DNA of 64,000 bases. It comes from JACVRW01 sp963850205 (GTDB lineage Bacteria > Actinomycetota > Thermoleophilia > Solirubrobacterales > Thermoleophilaceae). The stretch is from the NCBI GenBank assembly GCA_963850205.1, contig CAWKKJ010000022.1, positions 35,466 to 99,465 of the forward strand, in the 5' to 3' direction. Below, one piece after another: positions 9,001-18,312 of this stretch. How positions within the stretch are numbered: position 1 is the first letter of the stretch; each line of letters starts with the position of its first letter. The translations under genes and the position numbers were made by a program. Under the pieces are notes generated by a model. The model saw only the letters and a program-made list of their open reading frames with translations, ran no database searches and was not told the origin of the DNA.

Positions 9001-10253
9001 CCGGGCCGACGAACGACAACACGCCCACCTTCGCCTTCACCTCGTCCGAGGCAGGCGCGACGTTCGAGTGCCGGACCGACGGCGGCAGCTGGAGCGCCTG
9101 CACCTCCCCGGCCACGCTCGCGGCATTGGCCGACGGGGCGCACAGCTTCGACGTGCGCGCCAAGGACGCCGCCGGCAACACCGATGCCACGCCGGCCGGG
9201 CGCGGCTTCACGGTGAACACTCAGGACACCACGGCCCCGGACACAGCGATCACCGGCGGCCCGACGGGCACAACGGGCGACAACACCCCGACGTTCACGT
9301 TCACCGCGACCGAGACCGGCGCGACGTTCGAGTGCCGGATCGACGCCGGCAGCTGGAACGCCTGCAGCTCGCCCCTGACCACGGCCGCGCTGGCCGGTGG
9401 ACCGCACACCTTCGCCGTGCGGGCCAAGGACGCGCTCGGCAACGTCGACGCCAGCCCGGCCAGCCGCAGCTTCACGGTGTCGATCGCCGACACCACAGCG
9501 CCCGACACGGCGATCACCAGCGGTCCATCAGGGCCCACCAACGACAACACCCCGACGTTCGGGTTCAACGCGCCGGGCGAGTCCGGGGCGACCTTCGAGT
9601 GCAGGATCGACACCGGCAGCTGGAACGCCTGCAGCTCGCCCCTGACCACGGCCGCCTTGGCCGACGGAGCCCACACTTTCGCGGTGCGGGCCAAGGACGC
9701 GGCGGGCAACGTCGACCAGAGCCCGGCCGCCCGCAGCTTCACGGTGAGCACGGCGCCGCCCCCGCCCCCGGTTCCCACCTGCAAGGGCCAGGCCGCGACC
9801 AAGGTCGGCACCGCCGGTGACGACAGGATCGTGGGCACCAGCGGACGCGACGTGATCGTGGCCCTGGGCGGCCGGGACAAGGTCGCGGGCAAGGGCGGCG
9901 ATGACGTGATCTGCGCGGCCGGCGGGGACGACCGGGTGCACGGAAATTCGGGCAGGGACACCGTCGCGGGAGGCGGCGGAGCCGACCGGGTCTGGGGCGA
10001 CGGCGGCGACGATCGCCTGTCGGGCGGCTCCGGCAACGACCGGGTGTGGGGAGGATCCGGCGCCGATCAGGCCGGTGGCGGCGGCGGCGGCGACCGCGTG
10101 TTCGGGAACGGCGGCAACGACCGCCTCCTCGGTGGCGCGGGCGCGGACCGGTTGCTCGGAGGTCCGGGCAACGACTGGCTCGACGGCGGCCCGCAGCGCG
10201 ATCGCTGCCGCGGCGGCAGCGGCGTCAACCAGACGCAGGGCTGCGAGATCTGA
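6009..10253 (+). CDS. Giant secreted protein: Ca-binding DxDxDG repeats, choice-of-anchor L domain, eight Ig-like repeats, RTX tail
   Basis: About 1,414 codons. Residues 1-30 are a signal peptide (ends ASA). Residues about 33-65 look like the first strands of a choice-of-anchor L domain. Residues 72-345 hold seven cysteine-containing units of the form CSDxxDNDFDGKTDxxDPGC, resembling thrombospondin-3 or dockerin calcium loops. The anchor domain then resumes (NSPLAGLPFSG, FRFLSEEYPEYVG near 425). Eight Ig-like units follow from 7672 (PDTxITSGP...TPTFxF...FEC...WxxC...HTFxVRAxDxAGNVD), then 12-13 glycine-aspartate RTX nonapeptides to the end. Between about 8302 and 8690 the Ig pattern is in another frame; four single-base changes restore it, one missing C near 8310 and one extra C near 8412 being clear. 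Likely a calcium-dependent surface or adhesive protein. Confidence 0.85.
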   Translation: MHFRVRRPLAAMMLVTATIAVLAAAGPASAAITPSRDAGLIAGAIGDQLAPGVISGASFAVIPPAPGQVTQCTDGEDNDDDGKIDTGAGGDPGCPTASDNLEQEDAPPDCSDEVDNDGDGKTDFAGNDAGCEDAGDLSEESEGASLVPECSDGQDNDFDGKTDFGAAADPGCAGLSDNREEDDRKPQCSDELDNDFDGKTDFVEADPGCDTALDDEEDDLSPNPEPECSDGFDNDFDGKTDSPDDAGCSGLADIEESSEGEPLPSAPECSDLSDNDFDDKTDLADPGCSNSSDNQELDDAGPQCSDGTDNDGDSDTDLGDPGCAGSDDNDEGSDGLPPGEDPNPTAIVNSPLAGLPFSGTTWGLLSSGKSTFADDPNTGGSTGQGNGGGGGTHGPSFYDMVTLKVDLQVPASANCLSVDFRFLSEEYPEYVGSSVNDAFIAELDVSDFSADASQSNKVIAPRNFAFDGQGNPISINTTGASEMSETEAAGTTYDGATPPLRAYTPITAGAHSLYLSIFDQGDPIYDSAVFLDNLVVFSAPAGGCRTGATPDLTPPDTTITAGPTGTTGDDTPTFEFTSTEAGSIFECKVDAGEWTSCSSPETTAALAPGSHTFQVRAIDPAGNVDPSPASRSFTVEAQDTTPPDTAITSGPSGPTNDSTPTFEFNAPGEPGATFECNLDNAGWSACTSPRTTTTLADGAHTFQVRAKDAAGNVDPTPASRSFTVDTAAPDTNITSGPSGPTNDSTPTFGFSLDPGRLDFECRVDGGAGRAARRRIPPPRSASAATPSRCGRPTRPGTSIPTPASRTFTCQTPDTHAAGRPPSPAGPSRTTRTTAPRPSSSPPRRPARPSNAGSTGAPGRRAPRRARSRRSPTAHTASRCGPRTGPGTSIRAPPSRSFSVDTAGPDTSITSGPTGPTNDNTPTFGFSSPETGASFECSVDGGSWNACTSPSTLAALSDGAHTFAVRAKDALGNVDASPASRSFSVDTAAPDTSITSGPAGPTNDNTPTFAFTSSEAGATFECRTDGGSWSACTSPATLAALADGAHSFDVRAKDAAGNTDATPAGRGFTVNTQDTTAPDTAITGGPTGTTGDNTPTFTFTATETGATFECRIDAGSWNACSSPLTTAALAGGPHTFAVRAKDALGNVDASPASRSFTVSIADTTAPDTAITSGPSGPTNDNTPTFGFNAPGESGATFECRIDTGSWNACSSPLTTAALADGAHTFAVRAKDAAGNVDQSPAARSFTVSTAPPPPPVPTCKGQAATKVGTAGDDRIVGTSGRDVIVALGGRDKVAGKGGDDVICAAGGDDRVHGNSGRDTVAGGGGADRVWGDGGDDRLSGGSGNDRVWGGSGADQAGGGGGGDRVFGNGGNDRLLGGAGADRLLGGPGNDWLDGGPQRDRCRGGSGVNQTQGCEI
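7672..9757 (+). repeat. Eight tandem ~260-bp repeats encoding Ig-like domains
   Basis: Units begin with the codons for PDTxIT near 7674, 7935, 8190, 8460, 8718, 8973, 9235 and 9505, and each ends with ASRSFTV. DNA identity between neighbouring units is high in the WNACxSP and AGNVD stretches. Units 3 and 4 contain the frame disruptions. Such repeats are prone to unequal recombination and to misassembly, so copy number is uncertain. Confidence 0.8.
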
Positions 10254-10261
10254 GGGGGGCA

Positions 10262-10293
10262 GGGGCCTGGGGGCCGCCCGGCCCCCAGGCCCC
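10262..10293 (+). terminator. Perfect 14-bp GC hairpin after the giant secreted gene
   Basis: GGGGCCTGGGGGCC (10262-10275) is exactly complementary to GGCCCCCAGGCCCC (10280-10293) around a four-base GCCC loop, nine bases past the TGA of the preceding gene. There is no following T tract. Many high-GC actinobacterial terminators lack one, so transcription termination or mRNA 3'-end protection is likely. Confidence 0.7.
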
Positions 10294-10351
10294 CTCGGCA
10301 GCCGGCGGCGGAACCGAGGCGGCCGGCGAGAGGCGGCGATAGGGTCGCGCC

Positions 10352-11584
10352 ATGTCGATTCGCTCTTCGAGCCTGGCCGCCCTGCTCGTCGTTCTCGCGA
10401 CCGTGCTGGCCACCGCCCTCCCCGCCGCCGCCGCCCCGAAGGGCCAGCGCGACGTTCTCGTGGTCAGCAACAACTGGGACGGCACCGCCGATCTCGTCGA
10501 TCCGCGCTCCTTCAAGCGGCTGGCCCGGATCAACGTCATCCCCGACGAGGACGAGCGCCTGGCCGAGATCAACGCCGACCCGACGCGCAGGGCCTTCTTC
10601 GACAACATCCGGGAGCTGGTCGGCGAGGGCAACAACCAGTACGTCGACGACGGCTTCACCTCCAAGGACGGCCGCTTCGTCTACTTCTCGCGACCCAGCT
10701 TCGCCGACGTGGTGGCGATCAACGTCAAGACCGGGAGGATCGCCTGGCGGGTGAAGGTCGACGGCTACCGGGCCGACCACATGGCCATCTCGCCGAACGG
10801 CAGGCGGCTTCTGGTCTCCGCCTCCACCGCCAACGTGATCCACGTGATCGACACCCGGCGCGGGCGGACCGTGGGCCGGATTCCCTCGGGCGACTCCCCG
10901 CACGAGAACAACTACTCGCGCGACGGCCGGCTGATCTTCCACGCGAGCATCGGCTTCGTCTACACGAATACCGACGACCCGTCCGAGGACGCCACCAAGG
11001 GCGAGCGGGTCTTCGAGATCATCGACGCCCGGACGCTGAGGGTGAAACGGCGGATCGACATGGGCAAGCGGCTGGCCGCCCTCGGCATCGGCGGGATGAG
11101 CTCCGCGGTAAGGCCGATGGCGATCTCCCCCGACGAGCGCTACGTCTACTTCCAGCTCTCCTTCTTCCACGGCTTCGTGGAGTACGACCTGAAGCTCGAC
11201 CGGCCGCGGCGTCTGGCCTTTCTCCCGCTCAGCGCGAAGGCGAGGACGCTGACCCGGCAGGACTACCTGCTCGACTCCGCCCACCACGGGCTGACCATCA
11301 ACAACGCGGGCACCAAGTTCTGCGTGGCCGGGACCATGTCCGACTACGCCGCGATCGTTCGCCGCCGAACCCTGCGCCCGCAGGCGATCGTGCCGGTGGG
11401 GCCGAAGCCCTACTGGTCGACCTCCAGCCGCGACGGGCGCTACTGCTTCGTGTCGGTGAGCGAGGCCGACCGGGTGTCGGTGATCTCCTGGCGGACCGCC
11501 AAGGAGGTGGCGCGCATTCCGGTGGGCGATCACCCGCAGCGGATGCGCGCGGGCACCGTACGAGAGGGACTGCTCCGCCGCTAG
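10352..11584 (+). CDS. Secreted YVTN-type beta-propeller protein
   Basis: A 410-residue protein with a signal peptide (residues 1-28, ending AAA). It then has repeated propeller blades with patterns such as DVLVVSNNWDG, FVYFSRPSFADVVAIN, RLLVSASTANVIHVID, YVYFQLSFFHGFVEYD and YCFVSVSEADRVSVIS. Each has the hydrophobic strand plus xVxVID-type turn of YVTN/NHL propellers. Such proteins are extracytoplasmic binding or scaffolding proteins; no catalytic motif is visible. ATG 10352 follows the terminator hairpin. The next gene, typA, starts 16 bases after its stop, so read-through is possible, although the functions seem unrelated. Confidence 0.75.
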   Translation: MSIRSSSLAALLVVLATVLATALPAAAAPKGQRDVLVVSNNWDGTADLVDPRSFKRLARINVIPDEDERLAEINADPTRRAFFDNIRELVGEGNNQYVDDGFTSKDGRFVYFSRPSFADVVAINVKTGRIAWRVKVDGYRADHMAISPNGRRLLVSASTANVIHVIDTRRGRTVGRIPSGDSPHENNYSRDGRLIFHASIGFVYTNTDDPSEDATKGERVFEIIDARTLRVKRRIDMGKRLAALGIGGMSSAVRPMAISPDERYVYFQLSFFHGFVEYDLKLDRPRRLAFLPLSAKARTLTRQDYLLDSAHHGLTINNAGTKFCVAGTMSDYAAIVRRRTLRPQAIVPVGPKPYWSTSSRDGRYCFVSVSEADRVSVISWRTAKEVARIPVGDHPQRMRAGTVREGLLRR

Positions 11585-11600
11585 TGTCAGTGGGTCGTCC

Positions 11601-13433
<1,833 letters not shown>

Positions 13434-13442
13434 CGCAGGGCG

Positions 13443-14187
13443 CTAGTCGAGATCGCCGTAGATGTAGCCGGCGACGTTGGTGCGGAGCACGCCGTCGGGT
13501 TGGTACTCGATGAACAGGCGGCGACCGGCTCGCGGAGAGGGTGACCGCCGCCGCCCGCTGACCGCCGTCGCTGTAGTAGCCCAGCTTGCCGGCGGGAGGG
13601 GTGGCGTCGGGGCTCGGCAGCGCGACCAGGCCGGAGGGAAGGTTTCCGCGGCCTTTGCGCTCGACGAAGTCCTGGATCTCAGCGGAGGTGGGGAAACCGT
13701 CTCGATCGATCAGGGAGGCCACCAGCAGCAGCGACTGCAGGGACCGTGCCTTCGACTGCTCGTCCAGGTAGACGGCCCCCCTCTGGGTCAGCGGGATGGC
13801 GACGACGGGCGATCGACCGCGAGCAGGGCGACGGCCACGGCCCCGGGGCTCGAGCCGTACGCGGCAGTAGTCGATCCCCCGAGTCAGGTCACCGGTCCAC
13901 AGCCGGCGGCTTCGCTTCGGCATCCGGAAGGTCGATCCCCCGCTGTTGACCGAGTAGAAGCCGTTCTCGTCCGGCAGCGAACGCTCGAAGCAGTAGACGC
14001 TCACCCGCCGTCCGCGCACCCGCCGGTAGAGCCGCTCAGCCCGCTGGGTGAACACCACGACGATCGCGCCGCGCTCGCGGACGATGCGCACCCCGTCGGC
14101 CTGCCCCACCGGCAGCTGTGCCTCGGCGGCCGCGGGGAACAGCGAGACCGCCATCAAAGCCAGGACCGCTGTCAGCGCCGCACGCAA
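13443..14187 (-). CDS. Hypothetical secreted protein (one frameshift near its 3' end)
   Basis: ATG 14187 opens a signal peptide (residues 1-23, ending AEA), followed by about 220 residues of beta-rich sequence with two cysteines (VYCFERS, DYCRVRLEP). Near 13533 the reading frame must shift by one base to give the natural ending RRLFIEYQPDG...YIYGDLD and the TAG at 13443-13445. Without the shift the frame runs antisense into typA. The charged RGRGRRPARGRSP stretch near residue 120 is low complexity. No family is recognised. It lies directly upstream of the luciferase-like gene start but is transcribed in its own direction after it. Confidence 0.6.
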
Positions 14188-14200
14188 GGCAGCGCGGAGC

Positions 14201-15238
14201 CTATGGGGCGGTAGCCGCCGCGTCCAGTGGGGCGCCTGCCAACCCGAACGCCTCCGCGATCAGCTCGTACGAGCGCCGCCGCGCCTCGTGGTCGTGGGTG
14301 ATGGTCAGCACCACCAGCTCCCCGGCGCCGTACTCGCGGGCCACCTCCTCCAGGCCGGCCCTCACCGTCTCCGGTGAGCCGAGCACCGCGCGCCGGCCGG
14401 AGCGGCCCGGGCGGGGCTCGCGCGTCTCGAGGTAGCGCAGGGCCTTGTCCACCGGCGGCACCGGTATCAGCCGGCCCTGGCGCAGCAGCGAGAAGGTCAT
14501 GCGGCTGCTGGCGGCCAGGCGCTCGGCCTCCTCGTCGCTGTCGGCGCAGATGGCCAGCACCCCCACCGACAGCTCCGGTGCGGGCAGGCGCTCGGAGTCG
14601 ACGAAGCGCGCGCGGTAGTCGGCAGCGATCGATGCTCCCTGGGAGTTGATGAAGTCCGCGAACGAGTACGGCAGGCCGAGCTCGGCCGCCCAGATCGCGC
14701 TCTGGGGCGAGGAGCCGAGGAGCCACGGCTCGGGGCGCTCGGGACGGCCGGGAAGCGCGGCGGACAGCCGGGCGAAGGGATGGTCGGGCGGCAGCCGATC
14801 CTCCAGGTAGCCGAGCAGCTCGCCCAGCTGCTCGGGGAAGTCGTCGGGAGGAGCGCCGCGGCGGTCGCGCTGCAGGGCGACCATGGTGATCATGTCGGTG
14901 CCCGGGGCGCGGCCCAGGCCCAGGTCGATCCGGCCGGGATACAGCCCGCTGAGGATGCTGAAGCTCTCCGCCACCTTGAGCGGGCTGTAGTGGGGCAGCA
15001 TCACCCCGCCGCTGCCCACCCGAATCCTCTCCGTGGCCGCCGCGATCGGGCCGAGCAGCACCTCCGGGCCGGCGCAGGCGAGCGCCGGGGTCCCGTGGTG
15101 CTCGGCCACCCAGTAGCGGTGGTAGCCCAGCCTGTCGGTGAGCTCGGCCAGGTCGATCGAGTTCCGCAGCGCCTGCGATCCGGTCGAGCCCTCCGAGATG
15201 GGGGCCTGATCGAGCACGCTGAGACGCAGCGCGTCCAT
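14201..15238 (-). CDS. LLM class (luciferase-like) flavin/F420-dependent oxidoreductase
   Basis: A 345-residue TIM-barrel protein of the bacterial luciferase-like superfamily: LSVLDQAPISEG at the start, YHRYWVAEHHG near residue 42, IRVGSGGVMLPHYSPLKVAE near 72, and GRIDLGLGRAPGTD near 101. These match the single-domain LLM oxidoreductases that use reduced FMN or F420; the cofactor cannot be told with certainty. ATG 15238 overlaps the TGA of the aldo/keto reductase (TGATG), so the two are translationally coupled. It is the last gene of the four-gene minus-strand operon. Confidence 0.9.
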   Translation of the reverse strand: MDALRLSVLDQAPISEGSTGSQALRNSIDLAELTDRLGYHRYWVAEHHGTPALACAGPEVLLGPIAAATERIRVGSGGVMLPHYSPLKVAESFSILSGLYPGRIDLGLGRAPGTDMITMVALQRDRRGAPPDDFPEQLGELLGYLEDRLPPDHPFARLSAALPGRPERPEPWLLGSSPQSAIWAAELGLPYSFADFINSQGASIAADYRARFVDSERLPAPELSVGVLAICADSDEEAERLAASSRMTFSLLRQGRLIPVPPVDKALRYLETREPRPGRSGRRAVLGSPETVRAGLEEVAREYGAGELVVLTITHDHEARRRSYELIAEAFGLAGAPLDAAATAP

Positions 15239-16266
15239 CAGGCCGGCCTCCGCAGCGCCTCCGGCTCGAGCGCCGGGTTGTTCCAGCCGGTCTCGGTGGG
15301 GTTCACGTTCGCTCCCGGGGGAACGATCTCGTCGATCCTGTCCAGAACGTCATCCGACAGCTCCACCTCCGCGGCGGTCAGCTGGCCCTCGAGGTGCTCC
15401 ATCGTGCGCGGGCCGATGATCGCCGCGGTGACCGCCGGGTGGCGGATCACGAAGGCGAGCGCCATCTCGATCAGGCTGAGGCCGGCCTCCTCCGCGACGG
15501 CGGCCAGGGCGTCGGCGGCGTCGAGCTTACGCTGGTTCTCCGGCAGCGACATGTCGTAGCGCTGGGGCATCATCTGGGCCCGGCGGGAGTCCGGCAGCTC
15601 CGTGTCCTTGCGGTAGCGGCCCGAGAGCCAGCCGCCGCCGAGTGGGCTCCAGGGGATCACGCCCATGCCGTAGCGCCGGCAGGTGGGGAGCACGTCGGCC
15701 TCCACGGCCCGGTTCAGCAGCGAGTAGGGCGGCTGCTCGCACACGAAGCGCTCGCGGCCGCGCCGCTCGGCGACCCACTGCGCCTCCACGATCGCGCTCG
15801 CCGGGAAGGTCGAGGAGCCGATGTAGCGCACCTTGCCCGACTGCACCAGGTCGCTCAGGGCGGCAAGGGTGTCGTCGATCTCAGTGTCCTCTTCGGGACG
15901 GTGGATCTGGTACAGGTCGATCCAGTCGGTGCCCAGCCGGCGGAGGCTGTTCTCGACCTCCTGGATGATCCAGCGGCGCGAGTTGCCGAACTGGTTGGGA
16001 TCGTCGCCCATCTTGCCGTGGACCTTGGTGGCCAGGACCGTGCGGTCACGCCGGCCCCGGGCGAGGGCCTTGCCCACGATCTCCTCGGACTCGCCGCGCG
16101 AGTAGACGTCGGCGGTGTCGATGAAGTTGATGCCCGCGTCGAGGGCCCGGTGGATGATGTTGACCGACTGGTCGTGGTCGCGCTCGCCCCAGGCGCCGAA
16201 CATCATCGCGCCGAGGCAGAGGGGGCTGACCTGCACGCCGGTGCGGCCGAGGTTTCGGTGCTCCAT
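15238..16266 (-). CDS. Aldo/keto reductase
   Basis: A 342-residue NADPH-dependent reductase. Family marks include MEHRNLGRTGVQVSPLCLG at the N-terminus, the catalytic Asp-Tyr in DTADVYSRG near residue 50, Lys in ATKVHGKM near 80, His in QIHRPEED near 121, and the cofactor-binding IIGPRTMEHLEGQL near 300. It reduces carbonyl groups of unknown substrates in the cytosol. ATG 16266 was chosen because the family N-terminus begins there; the frame stays open upstream into the SDR gene but without AKR sequence. It is coupled to the following LLM gene by a one-base overlap. Confidence 0.92.
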   Translation of the reverse strand: MEHRNLGRTGVQVSPLCLGAMMFGAWGERDHDQSVNIIHRALDAGINFIDTADVYSRGESEEIVGKALARGRRDRTVLATKVHGKMGDDPNQFGNSRRWIIQEVENSLRRLGTDWIDLYQIHRPEEDTEIDDTLAALSDLVQSGKVRYIGSSTFPASAIVEAQWVAERRGRERFVCEQPPYSLLNRAVEADVLPTCRRYGMGVIPWSPLGGGWLSGRYRKDTELPDSRRAQMMPQRYDMSLPENQRKLDAADALAAVAEEAGLSLIEMALAFVIRHPAVTAAIIGPRTMEHLEGQLTAAEVELSDDVLDRIDEIVPPGANVNPTETGWNNPALEPEALRRPA

Positions 16267-16289
16267 GGCAGCCGAGGCTAGCGACGGCC

Positions 16290-17016
16290 TCAGGGGACCC
16301 AGCGGTCGCCCGCGGGCGTGACCATCAGCTCGTGCGTGTACGCCCGCGGCTCCTGGCCGGCGAGGTAGTGAGACGGCCTCCGCGATCAGGCGCTGGTCGG
16401 CCAGCGCGTCGGACGGCTGGTCGCCGGTGAAGGCGGCCGTCTTCGGCGATTCGATCGTCGCGTCCACGATCAGGAGAGCCACGTGAATGCCCTCCTCGCG
16501 GACCTCCTGCGCGGCGGCGTGGGTCATCGCCCTCACCGCCTGAGCGCCCGCGGACCAGAGCCCGCGGCCGGGCATCGCTCGGCGGGACGAGCCGCCGGTG
16601 ACCTGGATCAGCGTGCCGCCGCCGCTCTCGCGCAGCGCGCGGATGCCCATGGACAGGAACACGAAGCCCTGCTCGGCCACGGCGGCGGTCCAGCCACGGA
16701 AGCCCTCGATGTCGGCGTCGCCGAGCGGCCCGCCGCCGAACGATCCGCCCTCCGGAGGCCGGCTCGCGCTCACCGCGTTCACGATGAGCGAGGGCGGCCC
16801 GAGCTCGTCTCTCGCGCGATTGAGCGCGTCCCCGAGCGAAGCGGGGTCGGACGCGTCGGCCACGAGTCCGGGTGCGCCCCGCTTGCGAACCTCGGCGGCC
16901 GTCTCCTCGCCCCGCGACACGGCGGCCGCGCGCCAGCCGCTCGCCAGCAGGTGATCGAGGATGGCGCCGCCCAGGTTGCGCGCGCCGAGGATCACGGCGA
17001 CGCCCGGCTCGCTCAC
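16290..17016 (-). CDS. SDR-family protein with non-canonical active site (one frameshift near 3' end)
   Basis: It starts at GTG 17016, overlapping the stop of the small upstream gene (GTGA). The N-terminal Rossmann motif is ILGARNLGGAILDHL, followed by NAG-like VNAVSAS and a QVTGGSSRR strand, all SDR-like. At the place of the catalytic YxxxK the sequence reads WSAGA, so the usual Tyr and Lys are absent. Near 16370 a one-base shift is needed to reach the natural ending YLAGQEPRAYTHELMVTPAG and the TGA at 16290-16292. It is second in the minus-strand operon. It may be a regulatory or binding SDR rather than a classical oxidoreductase. Confidence 0.75.
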
Positions 17017-17177
17017 AGCAGCACGACGATCAGCAGGATGATCAGCGCGATGCCTATGCCCACGCCCACGATGCTGACCGGCGCGCGGGTCTTCCAGAAG
17101 TCCGGATCGGCGCGCGACCGGTCGTAGCGGCCCTCCGGCGGCTCGCCGGTCCAGTCGTCGTCGTCCGAGGAGCTCAC
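17013..17177 (-). CDS. Small single-span membrane protein (54 aa)
   Basis: GTG 17177 opens 54 codons. An acidic N-terminus (SSSDDDDWTGEPPEG) and a DPDFWKTRAPV linker lead into one hydrophobic helix, IVGVGIGIALIILLIVVLL, that ends the protein. The stop TGA (17013-17015) overlaps the SDR start GTG (17014-17016), the same coupling used further down the operon, which supports it as a real gene. Topology is probably tail-anchored with the acidic part in the cytosol. Function is unknown; a partner role for the downstream oxidoreductases is only a guess. Confidence 0.65.
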   Translation of the reverse strand: MSSSDDDDWTGEPPEGRYDRSRADPDFWKTRAPVSIVGVGIGIALIILLIVVLL

Positions 17178-17230
17178 GCAGGAATGGTCGCACGTGTGAA
17201 GGGCCGCTCGCCGGGTATGCCGACTGCTCT

Positions 17231-17830
17231 ATGGCTGATCCCAACACGCGCGACATCAAGCTGATCCAGTACCTCAACGAGGCTTACGGAAAGGAGAAGG
17301 AGCTCGAGACCGCCCTGCAGGCGCACATCCGCATGACCAGCCGGGCGCCCTACAAGAAGCGGCTCCAGCAACATCTCAAGGAGACCAAGGGCCACGCCCG
17401 CGTGGTGCAGCGGCGCATCAAGCAGCTCGGCGGCAAGGCGGAGGCCGAGGCCCTGCCGGTGCCCGCGCCCGGCCCGGTGGCCGACGCGGCCGGGGCGGTG
17501 ACGTCGGCCGCGTCGAAGGCCGTCGCCGCCGCCAAGGGCCCGCTGCACGCCGTCCGCGGCACCGGCGAGGCCGAGAAGATGCTCAAGAACGCCAAGACCG
17601 AGTACTTCAACGAGTTCGAGGAGATCGCCACCTACACCGGCATCGAGGCGCTGGCCGAGGCGGTGGGCGATGCCGACACCGCCAAGCTGGCCCGCGGGAT
17701 CCGGCGCGAGGAGGAGCGCATGGCGAAGTACCTCCAGGGCCAGATCCCGGTGCTGGCCAAGGCCGTCGCCCGCGAGGAGATCCCGGCGGCGGAGCGGTCC
17801 AACGGAGGCGCAGGAGGCGCTCGGCGCTGA
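17231..17830 (+). CDS. DUF892 (YciF-like) ferritin-like protein
   Basis: A 199-residue cytosolic four-helix protein. Metal-ligand-type Glu/His residues occur in NEAYGKEKELETALQ (residues 16-30), LKETKGHARVVQRRI, NEFEEIATYTGIEALAEAVGD near 120, and REEERMAKYLQ near 158. This is the DUF892 pattern seen in stress-induced ferritin-like proteins. An alanine/proline-rich segment (residues 75-105) is inserted between the helical hairpins. Its end overlaps the CTG start of the following DUF6328 gene, forming a two-gene operon. Iron binding is inferred from the family. Confidence 0.85.
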   Translation: MADPNTRDIKLIQYLNEAYGKEKELETALQAHIRMTSRAPYKKRLQQHLKETKGHARVVQRRIKQLGGKAEAEALPVPAPGPVADAAGAVTSAASKAVAAAKGPLHAVRGTGEAEKMLKNAKTEYFNEFEEIATYTGIEALAEAVGDADTAKLARGIRREEERMAKYLQGQIPVLAKAVAREEIPAAERSNGGAGGARR

Positions 17831-18306
17831 CCGACCGCCACCCGCAGACCGGCCGCGAGGAGACCGAGGAGGAGCGGGTCGATCGCAACCTGCAGGAGTT
17901 CCTGGGCGAGCTTCGGGTGGCCCTGCCCGGCGTGCAGGTGCTGTTCGCCTTCTTGCTGGTGGTGCCGTTCAACCAGCGCTTTCCGACGATCACGGAGTTC
18001 CAGAAGACGACCTACTTCGTCACCCTGCTGCTCACCGCTGCCGCGTCGGTGTGCCTGATCGCCCCCACCGTCCAGCACCGGATCGAGTTCCGCGCTCAGG
18101 ACAAGGAGCACATCCTGATCCTGTCCAACCGGCTGGCCATCGCCGGCATGGCCTTTCTCGCCCTGGCCATGACCGGCGCGATCATGCTGATCACCGACCT
18201 GCTCTACGGCAGCACGGTCACCATCATCGCCAGCGTGGCCGTGGGGCTCGCCTTCGCGGTGCTGTGGTACGCGCTGCCGCTGCGGCGGCTGGCCAAGCAG
18301 GGCTGA
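17827..18306 (+). CDS. DUF6328 family membrane protein (probable CTG start)
   Basis: A 159-residue protein. The conserved N-terminal helix RETEEERVDRNLQEFLGELR precedes the first start listed by ATG/GTG rules (GTG 17917), so translation must begin earlier. The best candidate is CTG 17827, which overlaps the TGA of the previous gene (CTGA) and has AGGAGG about 11 bases upstream. Three to four hydrophobic spans follow (VQVLFAFLLVVPF, TYFVTLLLTAAASVCLIA, AIAGMAFLALAMTGAIMLI, IIASVAVGLAFAVLWYA). The family has no assigned function. If CTG is an error for ATG or GTG, coordinates are unchanged. Confidence 0.8.
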   Translation: MTDRHPQTGREETEEERVDRNLQEFLGELRVALPGVQVLFAFLLVVPFNQRFPTITEFQKTTYFVTLLLTAAASVCLIAPTVQHRIEFRAQDKEHILILSNRLAIAGMAFLALAMTGAIMLITDLLYGSTVTIIASVAVGLAFAVLWYALPLRRLAKQG

Positions 18307-18312
18307 GGCGGC

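Noticed and set aside
9820..10253. RTX tail taken as a sign of a haemolysin-type toxin
   Set aside because: Only the calcium-binding nonapeptides are present; there is no toxin domain or type I secretion gene nearby, and the protein has a signal peptide.
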